Shown here: piece by piece, positions 57,749 to 64,000 of the stretch | How the letters are laid out: every line of letters starts with the position of its first letter | How positions within the stretch are numbered: the first letter of the stretch is position 1 | Assembly: GCF_003351745.1 (NCBI RefSeq) | Contig: NZ_CP031222.1 | Coordinates: 2,214,207 to 2,278,206, forward strand | From: Aquirhabdus parva | GTDB lineage: Bacteria; Pseudomonadota; Gammaproteobacteria; Pseudomonadales; Moraxellaceae | Direction: 5' to 3' | DNA: 64,000 nucleotides | Made by a program: the position numbers and the translations under genes | Notes under the pieces: generated by a model | What the model was told of the DNA's origin: nothing | Seen by the model: the letters and a program-made list of their open reading frames with translations, nothing else | Databases searched by the model: none

Positions 57749-58543
57749 TTAGCCAACTTGCACCGATAGCATCGTAATTGACCCCATCTCTCCGCCATCG
57801 ACAATAATCTTGAGTGGATCATCATCAGTCATAAGCGCTGCGATATAGAGAAAAGGCAAAAAATGCTCAGCGGTAGGCACACTGAGTTTTGCGCCTTCTA
57901 ATTTCATATAGTCGATCAACGCTTCTATATTTCGATCTAAGAAATGCCGCTTAACACTTTCATTAAATTGCTCCGCCCAATCAAATGAACGACTACCAAC
58001 ATTCCAATCCATGACCCGTAAATTATGGACGACATTACCACTGCCCATAATCAATACCCCCTGCTCACGCAAAACAGCAAGCTGACGGATCAATGCAACA
58101 TGTTGTTCAGCACTGAGTGTCGCATCAATACTGAGCTGCAATACGGGAATATCTGCATCGGGATAAACATGGGTTAAGACCGACCAAGTGCCATGATCTA
58201 AGCCCCAACCATGATCTAATGTCACAGTTGTCGGTAGTAACAATTGGGAAATCTGAGCAGCCAGCTCGGCATCGCCGCGAGCTGGATAACGAAAATCAAA
58301 TAACGCCTGCGGAAAACCACCAAAATCATGGATGGTCTTTGGATGCTGCATCGCCGTCACACCTGTCCCGCGCGTATACCAATGTGCAGAAATCATCAGA
58401 ATGGCTTTGGGACGAGGCAAATCTTGCCCAAGGTGTCGCCAAGCCTCAGTGTAGCGGTTTTGCTCAATCGCGTTCATTGGGCTGCCATGACCCAAAAATA
58501 CCGCAGGCATTTTTGCAATAGAAGAATTTGTTTCGAGCGTCAT
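57749..58543 (-). CDS. Class III extradiol dioxygenase-like protein (DODA/YgiD family)
   Basis: Second DODA-type protein in the window, 264 residues. Metal-binding histidines are expected in GHGSPMNAI, ISAHWYTRG and AEHFLPFLY; LDHGTWSVLTHVYPDAD is the other conserved block. Three consecutive ATG codons at 58541-58549 follow GGGTGGGA; the last is chosen for spacing. It is encoded alone, convergent with rsmD. It has diverged from the copy at 5821-6600, so substrates may differ; activity on DOPA or other catechols is only the family default. Confidence 0.85.
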   Translation of the reverse strand: MTLETNSSIAKMPAVFLGHGSPMNAIEQNRYTEAWRHLGQDLPRPKAILMISAHWYTRGTGVTAMQHPKTIHDFGGFPQALFDFRYPARGDAELAAQISQLLLPTTVTLDHGWGLDHGTWSVLTHVYPDADIPVLQLSIDATLSAEQHVALIRQLAVLREQGVLIMGSGNVVHNLRVMDWNVGSRSFDWAEQFNESVKRHFLDRNIEALIDYMKLEGAKLSVPTAEHFLPFLYIAALMTDDDPLKIIVDGGEMGSITMLSVQVG

Positions 58544-58765
58544 CATCATTCCCACCCAATTATTCAAATTATTAGATCAATGTTTAACAGGATTGATCGA
58601 ATTAAATCGAAGCATAACTCAGGTTGTTTAGGCTGATAACTCGGATAAAGCCACAATTATTGTTAAGATATAGTTAACAATAATCTAGAAATTCTCACAT
58701 TTAAAATAAATCTAGTGCTTTAAATAGCTTTAGAAAATCGGGGCAAGTTATCGACTTTAACTTCA

Positions 58766-58810
58766 AAAGAAAGAGGGATAAAAGATACTCTCTTTTATCC
58801 CTCTTTCTTT
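58766..58810 (-). terminator. Terminator of the LysR-type regulator gene
   Basis: A perfect 20-bp inverted repeat with a 5-base loop, starting AAAGAAAGAGGG, lies 23 bases after the regulator stop codon. On the minus strand the stem ends in a T-rich tail (CTTTCTTTTG). Confidence 0.85.
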
Positions 58811-58833
58811 ATTAAACGACACACGCTTTCCTT

Positions 58834-59823
58834 TTAATATAAAGGAAAACCTGACACCATAGGTTTACCCTCTTTACGCTCCTCATCCACCATCTGTCTG
58901 GCGACAAAGAGAATCAACTGACGTAACCAGCGATGCGCTGGATGATGATGCAGGAGTGGCCCCCATGCCATCTTCAGTTCAAACTCTGGAATATAAAACG
59001 GAGGGTCTTTAATCACTACGCGTGGGTTATTCGCTTGTAATCGTGCGACTCGGGTTGGCAAAGTTGCAATCAGATCTGCGTTAGCAGCGAGTAAGCCTGG
59101 GGTTTGATAATGACGCGTAAAAATACTGATTTTACGTTTTTGCCCGATCCGCTCTAGCGCTTGATCAATCCAGCCGAGTCCTCCCGATTTCTCAGGATTC
59201 ACTCCAAATCCAACTCCCATACCCGTTTTACTGACCCAGATATGCTGCGCCTCTAAATAACTTTTGAGATTAAACTGTTCCAGACTCGGACTCTTGTCAT
59301 TCAACAAACAACTGAAACTATCACGCCAGACTAAGACCTGGTGAAAACTTTGCGGAATTTCATTAAAGCGGTTAATTGCCAAATCGACTTTACCTTGCTC
59401 CATGTCCCGATAAGAAACATCCGAAGGGGTTAAAAAGTCGAGTACCACATTCGGTGCTTCAGAGCGCATCGCCTTCACTAAACGCGGCACCAATGTTGCT
59501 TCAGCATAATCGCTTGTCATAATGCGGAAAACACGCGCACTGGTATAAGGGCGAAATTCGGTCCTTGGCTCCAAAATCTGAGATAAATCAGCAAGGGCCT
59601 CACGAATAAGCGGCTGTAACTCGAGTGCGCGCTCAGTTGGAGTCATCCCTTCAGACGAACGAATCAACAGCGGATCATTGAACAATGTGCGTAACCGACG
59701 CAGAATATTACTCATCGCGGGTTGGGTTACACCTAACTGTTCAGCCGCACGTGTGACATTTTTTTCTCTCAATAAAACATCAAGATAGATGAGAAGATTA
59801 AGGTCGACACGCTCAAGATTCAT
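58834..59823 (-). CDS. LysR-type transcriptional regulator, probable regulator of isocitrate lyase
   Basis: A 329-residue LysR-family regulator. The helix-turn-helix is in NVTRAAEQLGVTQPAMSNILRR near the N-terminus, within the opening VDLNLLIYLDVLLREKN; the remainder is the two-lobed effector domain. It is divergent from the 531-residue isocitrate lyase gene, 143 bases away, the typical LysR arrangement. Its start codon abuts a 44-bp element that recurs upstream of the second isocitrate lyase, so control of both lyases and of itself is proposed. The effector is unknown. Confidence 0.9.
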   Translation of the reverse strand: MNLERVDLNLLIYLDVLLREKNVTRAAEQLGVTQPAMSNILRRLRTLFNDPLLIRSSEGMTPTERALELQPLIREALADLSQILEPRTEFRPYTSARVFRIMTSDYAEATLVPRLVKAMRSEAPNVVLDFLTPSDVSYRDMEQGKVDLAINRFNEIPQSFHQVLVWRDSFSCLLNDKSPSLEQFNLKSYLEAQHIWVSKTGMGVGFGVNPEKSGGLGWIDQALERIGQKRKISIFTRHYQTPGLLAANADLIATLPTRVARLQANNPRVVIKDPPFYIPEFELKMAWGPLLHHHPAHRWLRQLILFVARQMVDEERKEGKPMVSGFPLY

Positions 59824-59824
59824 G

Positions 59825-59868
59825 AAATAAATACCGAAGATTAAATTGATAAATTAGCTAAATTATGC
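59825..59868. promoter_or_regulatory. Conserved 44-bp element, copy A (LysR / aceA intergenic)
   Basis: Runs from AAATAAATACC to CTAAATTATGC and contains ATAA-N10-TTAT with a partly dyadic centre (TTAGCTAA). A 37/44-identical, ungapped copy lies at 61738-61781. It starts two bases from the regulator start codon and about 100 bases before aceA. Likely binding site of the LysR-type regulator. Confidence 0.6.
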
Positions 59869-59966
59869 CATAAAAAGTAGACTCTGCGCATTGTTAAAGC
59901 ACACTTAATATCTATTTTTTATTAAGCCTTGCTTTAATTTTCCCTCATTCAAGACAGGAAAATGTC

Positions 59967-61562
59967 ATGACTACGTACAGTACTGCTATTGATGCCGTTC
60001 GTGCTATTAAAGCGAAATTCGGTGATACTTGGAACGCAATCAGCCCAGAAGATGCAGCACGCATGCAAATTCAAAACCGTTTCAAAACCGGTTTAGACAT
60101 TGCTAAGTATACCGCTGCCATCATGCGTAAAGACATGGCTGAATACGATGCCGACAACAGCAAATACACCCAATCATTGGGCTGCTGGCACGGTTTTGTT
60201 GGTCAACAAAAAATGATCGCCAACAAAAAATACTTCGGCACCACAAGCAAAAAATACTTGTATCTGTCAGGTTGGATGGTTGCTGCACTACGTTCAGAAT
60301 TTGGCCCATTGCCAGACCAATCAATGCACGAAAAAACTTCTGTGCCTGCATTGATCGAAGAACTCTACACCTTTTTGCGTCAAGCTGATGCTAAAGAACT
60401 GAACGACTTGTTCCGTCAATTGAAAAAAGCTCAAGAAGCGGGTCAAGACACCAAAGCAATCGAAGACAAAATCGAAAACTTTGAAACGCATATCGTTCCT
60501 ATCATTGCCGACATCGATGCTGGTTTTGGTAACGAAGAAGCAACTTACCTGTTGACCAAGAAAATGATCGAAGCGGGTGCTGCATGTATCCAAATCGAAA
60601 ACCAAGTTTCTGACGCTAAACAATGTGGTCACCAAGCTGGTAAAGTAACTGTACCACATGAAGACTTCTTGGCAAAAATCAACGCAGTACGTTATGCATT
60701 CTTAGAACTCGGTGTAGACGACGGTGTTATCGTTGCACGTACCGACTCTGAAGGTGCTGACTTAACTCAAAAAATCCCTGTTTCTAAAGTAAAAGGTGAT
60801 TTGGCTTCTCAATACATCAGCTACCTTGACACTCAAGAAATCGATATTTCTGAAGCGCAAGACGACGAAGTATTGATCAAGCGTGACGGTAAATTGCATC
60901 GTCCAAAACGTTTGGCAAGTGGCTTGTTCCAGTTCCGTGCTAACACTCAAATTGACCGTGTTGTACTTGACTGTATCACCAGCTTGCAAAACGGTGCTGA
61001 CTTGCTCTGGATCGAAACTGCAACACCAAACGTTGCTGAAATCGCAGAAATGGTTAACCGCGTTAAAGAAGTTGTTCCAAATGCTAAGCTGGTTTATAAC
61101 AACAGCCCATCATTCAACTGGACACTGAACTTCCGTCAACAAGCTTACGATCGTTTTGTTGCTGAAGGCAAAGACGTATCTGCTTACGACCGCGCGAAAC
61201 TGATGAGCGTTGACTACGATAACAGTGAATTGGCTAAAGAAGCTGACGAACGTATCCGTACATTCCAAGCTGATGCATCACGTGAAGCAGGTATTTTCCA
61301 TCACCTGATCACTCTTCCGACTTACCACACCACTGCTCTGCACATGCATGAGTTGTCAAAAGGTTACTTCGGTGATCAAGGTATGTTGGCATATGTTGCT
61401 GGCGTACAACGTAAAGAAATCCGTGAAGGTGTTGCTTGTGTTAAACACCAAGCAATGGCGGGTTCTGACATCGGTGATGATCACAAAGAAATCTTCGCTG
61501 GTGAACAAGCGCTGAAAGCTGGTGATGACGCTAAAAACACCATGAACCAATTCTCTGCATAA
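59967..61562 (+). CDS. aceA: Isocitrate lyase, 531-residue Pseudomonas/Acinetobacter type
   Basis: Cleaves isocitrate to glyoxylate and succinate in the glyoxylate shunt. The 531 residues match the long form of Pseudomonas and Acinetobacter. The active-site loop reads KQCGHQAGKVTVPHE, in place of the KKCGH of the E. coli type, and NNSPSFNWTLNFRQQA is the second catalytic block. An insertion rich in Lys/Glu/Asp (about residues 135-175) explains the extra length. The ATG follows AGGAAAA. Codon use is highly uniform, suggesting strong expression. Divergent LysR-type regulator; strong terminator downstream. Confidence 0.95.
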   Translation: MTTYSTAIDAVRAIKAKFGDTWNAISPEDAARMQIQNRFKTGLDIAKYTAAIMRKDMAEYDADNSKYTQSLGCWHGFVGQQKMIANKKYFGTTSKKYLYLSGWMVAALRSEFGPLPDQSMHEKTSVPALIEELYTFLRQADAKELNDLFRQLKKAQEAGQDTKAIEDKIENFETHIVPIIADIDAGFGNEEATYLLTKKMIEAGAACIQIENQVSDAKQCGHQAGKVTVPHEDFLAKINAVRYAFLELGVDDGVIVARTDSEGADLTQKIPVSKVKGDLASQYISYLDTQEIDISEAQDDEVLIKRDGKLHRPKRLASGLFQFRANTQIDRVVLDCITSLQNGADLLWIETATPNVAEIAEMVNRVKEVVPNAKLVYNNSPSFNWTLNFRQQAYDRFVAEGKDVSAYDRAKLMSVDYDNSELAKEADERIRTFQADASREAGIFHHLITLPTYHTTALHMHELSKGYFGDQGMLAYVAGVQRKEIREGVACVKHQAMAGSDIGDDHKEIFAGEQALKAGDDAKNTMNQFSA

Positions 61563-61582
61563 TTTGCAGTAAGTTGGTTGTG

Positions 61583-61614
61583 AAAAAGCCCCACTCTTTT
61601 GAGTGGGGCTTTTT
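61583..61614 (+). terminator. Terminator of the first isocitrate lyase gene
   Basis: Perfect 14-bp stem (AAAAAGCCCCACTC and complement, TTTT loop) followed by T, 20 bases after the stop codon. Confidence 0.95.
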
Positions 61615-61737
61615 TTATTCGTTTGGAATGATCCGTAAGCCTGCTTTTCGATATTAAATATCGTAATTTTTCGTAATTCATTTATGCACACAAAATAAAA
61701 ACTAATAATAACAAAATCTTAATTAACATAATTTAGA

Positions 61738-61781
61738 AAATAAATACCAAAGATCATCCTGATAAACTGGCTAAATTATGC
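61738..61781. promoter_or_regulatory. Conserved 44-bp element, copy B (upstream of second isocitrate lyase)
   Basis: 37 of 44 bases match the element at 59825-59868 without gaps; ATAA-N10-TTAT is preserved. It lies about 230 bases before the second lyase gene in a 449-base gap that otherwise holds only the preceding terminator and unassigned sequence. Confidence 0.6.
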
Positions 61782-62011
61782 AAGGAATCCTAGAATCATT
61801 TCACAATATCTGTATAAGGTTTTCCAAAATCAATCGTCGAACCCTCACCTATTCATCAACCTGTCGTTTCCTTATCCGGATGCTGACTGGTGCTAAGTGA
61901 AGTTCAGCTCCTATCAGAGTGATTGAATCCAAGAAAACTTTAAGTAAAGCGGTTTAGTTTTATTTCTTCAATGTGGTCACTAATGATTTTTGATTAATCT
62001 GGAGTTTCACC

Positions 62012-63346
62012 ATGAGTACAGGTAACTATGATCGTCAGGCAGAAATTGCTGCCATCGAAAAAGACTGGGCAGAGAACCCGCGCTGGAAAGGTAAAAAAAG
62101 AGATTACACCGCCGCTGATGTCGTACGTCTGCGCGGTTCGCTCAAACGCGAAAACACCATCGCCAAACGCGGTGCAGAAAAGCTATGGGATATGGTGGTC
62201 AACGGTGCAAAGCCCGCTTTCCGACCCGATAAAGATTTCGTCAACGCGATGGGTGCATTGACGGGTGGTCAAGCGGTTCAGCAAGTTAAAGCGGGTGTTC
62301 AGGCGATCTACTTGTCAGGTTGGCAAGTGGCGGCAGATGCCAATACATCAGAAACCATGTATCCCGATCAATCTTTGTATGCCGTCGACTCAGTTCCAAC
62401 CGTTGTTCGCCGCATCAATAATGCCTTTGAACGTGCAGATCAGATTCAGTGGAAATCAGGCAAGAATCCAGGGGACGCAGGTTATATCGACTACTTCGCC
62501 CCGATCGTTGCCGATGCTGAGGCTGGCTTTGGCGGCGTGTTGAATGCGTATGAGTTGATGAAAAATATGATCCGTGCTGGTGCCTCAGGTGTTCACTTTG
62601 AAGACCAGTTGGCATCAGTCAAAAAATGTGGCCACATGGGTGGTAAGGTTTTGGTTCCGACGCAAGAAGCGGTTCAAAAACTCAATGCTGCACGTTTGGC
62701 GGCTGACGTTGAAGGGGTTCCGACCATTGTTCTGGCACGGACTGATGCAAACGCGGCAGACTTGTTAACCTCGGACTTTGATGCCAACGACAAACCATTC
62801 ATCATTGGTGACCGTACTGCTGAAGGTTTTTATCGTGTTCGCGCAGGCATTGATCAAGCGATTAGTCGTGGCCTAGCATATGCACCTTATGCGGATTTAC
62901 TGTGGTGTGAAACAGCGAAGCCTGATCTTGATGAAGCGCGTAAATTCGCCGAAGCAGTGAAAGCGAAATATCCTGATCAGTTACTGTCTTATAACTGCTC
63001 CCCTTCTTTCAACTGGAAGAAGAATCTGGATGATGCGACGATTGCCAAATTCCAGCGTGAGCTATCTGCTATGGGCTATAAGTTCCAGTTTATTACCTTG
63101 GCAGGTATACACAGCATGTGGAATGGCATGTTCAACTTGGCATATGACTACGCCCGTACCGATATGACAGGCTATGTCAAACTGCAAGAGAAAGAGTTTG
63201 CCGATGCCGAAAAAGGTTATTCCTTCGTTGCGCACCAGCAAGAAGTCGGTACTGGTTACTTTGATGATGTCACAACTGTCATCCAAGGTGGTGCCTCAAG
63301 CGTCACAGCTTTGACAGGTTCGACAGAAGAAGAACAGTTTCACTAA
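62012..63346 (+). CDS. Isocitrate lyase, E. coli type
   Basis: Second isocitrate lyase, 444 residues, close to E. coli AceA (434). The signature [14 protein letters not shown] and the second catalytic block [11 protein letters not shown] are intact, as is DAEAGFGG for metal binding. It belongs to a different subgroup from the 531-residue lyase just upstream, so the pair is not a recent tandem duplication. The start ATG follows TGGAG about 8 bases upstream. Carrying both forms side by side suggests differential use, perhaps on acetate versus fatty acids; 2-methylisocitrate activity is less likely given the signature. Confidence 0.93.
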   Translation: MSTGNYDRQAEIAAIEKDWAENPRWKGKKRDYTAADVVRLRGSLKRENTIAKRGAEKLWDMVVNGAKPAFRPDKDFVNAMGALTGGQAVQQVKAGVQAIYLSGWQVAADANTSETMYPDQSLYAVDSVPTVVRRINNAFERADQIQWKSGKNPGDAGYIDYFAPIVADAEAGFGGVLNAYELMKNMIRAGASGVHFEDQLASVKKCGHMGGKVLVPTQEAVQKLNAARLAADVEGVPTIVLARTDANAADLLTSDFDANDKPFIIGDRTAEGFYRVRAGIDQAISRGLAYAPYADLLWCETAKPDLDEARKFAEAVKAKYPDQLLSYNCSPSFNWKKNLDDATIAKFQRELSAMGYKFQFITLAGIHSMWNGMFNLAYDYARTDMTGYVKLQEKEFADAEKGYSFVAHQQEVGTGYFDDVTTVIQGGASSVTALTGSTEEEQFH

Positions 63347-63363
63347 GCATGATCGATGAACTT

Positions 63364-63393
63364 AAAATCCCTCTGCAAATGCAGGGGGATTTT
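63364..63393 (+). terminator. Terminator of the second isocitrate lyase gene
   Basis: Stem of about 13 bp with one wobble (AAAATCCCTCTGC/GCAGGGGGATTTT, 4-base loop) followed by T, 17 bases after the stop. Confidence 0.9.
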
Positions 63394-63783
63394 TATTGGA
63401 CTACCAATAAACATGTCCTGTGGCCTTCAAGAATCAGACGTCTCACTGAACTCGTGTTTTGCACAGTCGATCACACAATTACTTTTGATTACAAAGTGTC
63501 AATTATTTCTCCATACTTTTTAGTTTAGCTACTTGCTAATCCGCTTTTTAACAACAATAATCGAGATGGATATAGGAATTTTTCATAAATATAGTTGTTT
63601 TTGTGATTTAGGTAAGTCGAAAGCGACGTTACTTGAACCGGACTCATCGCGTTATTGGTATTAACGCAGTTTCTATTTCTTTTTACTTCACATATAAGTC
63701 CAAACCGCCAAGGTAGGCTGGTTACAAGTTGTCTTTCTGGAACGTTTTTCCGTTTGATATATATTTAAAAAAAGGAATCTAAA
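63394..63783. other. Noncoding region upstream of cysC
   Basis: About 390 bases of AT-rich sequence with no coding capacity, presumably with the cysC promoter. A small hairpin (GTCG, AAAG, CGAC) occurs near 63617-63628. No promoter or operator is clear enough to call. Confidence 0.4.
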
Positions 63784-64000
63784 ATGGACATGTCGAAAAA
63801 TGAGTTTGTAGCCACCCCTTCACATCATTTTGCTTATAACGCCGATGAACTCCCTGATAACCCACCTTGTTGTATTTGGTTAACAGGTCTTTCTGGTGCA
63901 GGTAAATCAACGATTGCCGCTGCACTGCATTTTGAACTCTCACAGCTCGGTCAACGTGTCGTGATTTTGGACGGCGATGTTCTTCGCAGTGGACTCAATA
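63784..64000 (+). CDS. cysC: Adenylylsulfate (APS) kinase, partial
   Basis: The first 72 residues are in the window, the rest beyond the right edge. After a 25-residue leader come [16 protein letters not shown] (P-loop) and [14 protein letters not shown], diagnostic of APS kinase, which phosphorylates adenylylsulfate to PAPS in sulfate assimilation. The ATG at 63784 has AGGAA 6 bases upstream. Whether it is a single-domain CysC or part of a larger protein cannot be seen. Confidence 0.9.
   Translation, partial: MDMSKNEFVATPSHHFAYNADELPDNPPCCIWLTGLSGAGKSTIAAALHFELSQLGQRVVILDGDVLRSGLN

Noticed and set aside
61900-61935. tRNA-like GATTGAATCC segment
   Set aside because: Only a short resemblance to a T-arm; no acceptor or anticodon stems around it. 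No tRNA gene was seen in the window.

Overview
The window reads as the chromosome of a gammaproteobacterium, most likely from the Moraxellaceae (Acinetobacter, Alkanindiges or Aquirhabdus relatives). The reasons are moderate GC, a lone rnfB next to nth, a large FadE-type acyl-CoA dehydrogenase, a Pseudomonas/Acinetobacter-type 531-residue isocitrate lyase, and the nadD-rsfS-rlmH order. This placement is inferred from protein character and synteny; no search was run. I see no tRNA, rRNA, insertion sequence, prophage or CRISPR array. Both edges cut a gene: a DCC-family protein on the left and an APS kinase on the right.

Layout. 1-4 kb: lipid genes on the minus strand (DCC protein plus desaturase, fadE). 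4-8.3 kb, plus strand: nadD, rsfS, rlmH, a class III dioxygenase-like protein, rnfB and nth. 8.3-18 kb, minus strand: acs and an MdtABC-type RND operon. 18.4-25 kb: trpS, htpG with a clear heat-shock promoter, a lipoprotein, ffh and a small unknown gene. 25-29.4 kb, plus strand: a CcsA-like membrane protein, a patatin, an acetyltransferase, a LysE-type exporter and a GST.

29.4-41.3 kb is the most informative region: a guanidine-utilisation locus. A sigma-54-type promoter (29413-29428) is followed by a guanidine-I (ykkC) riboswitch (about 29474-29650), two DUF1989 proteins (carboxyguanidine deiminase CgdAB type), a biotin-dependent urea/guanidine carboxylase, and allophanate hydrolase encoded as two separate proteins. 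A second transcription unit with its own sigma-54-type promoter (37767-37782) encodes an ABC importer and ends in a NikR-fold regulator that seems to have lost most nickel ligands. A third sigma-54-type promoter (41454-41469), preceded by two 15-bp direct repeats exactly 22 bp apart, lies upstream of a second RND efflux pair (41831-46072). Together these suggest import of guanidine, carboxylation, deimination and hydrolysis to ammonia and CO2, under joint nitrogen and guanidine control.

46-58.5 kb: acetyltransferase, OsmC-family protein, adk, ccmF-ccmG-ccmH-ccmI (without ccmABCDE), a DUF445 protein, an outer-membrane beta-barrel candidate, PBP2 (mrdA), rsmD and a second class III dioxygenase-like gene. 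58.8-63.4 kb: a LysR-type regulator divergent from a 531-residue isocitrate lyase, then a second, E. coli-type isocitrate lyase. A 44-bp element (37/44 identical) precedes both lyase genes and suggests one shared regulator of the glyoxylate shunt. The window ends inside cysC.
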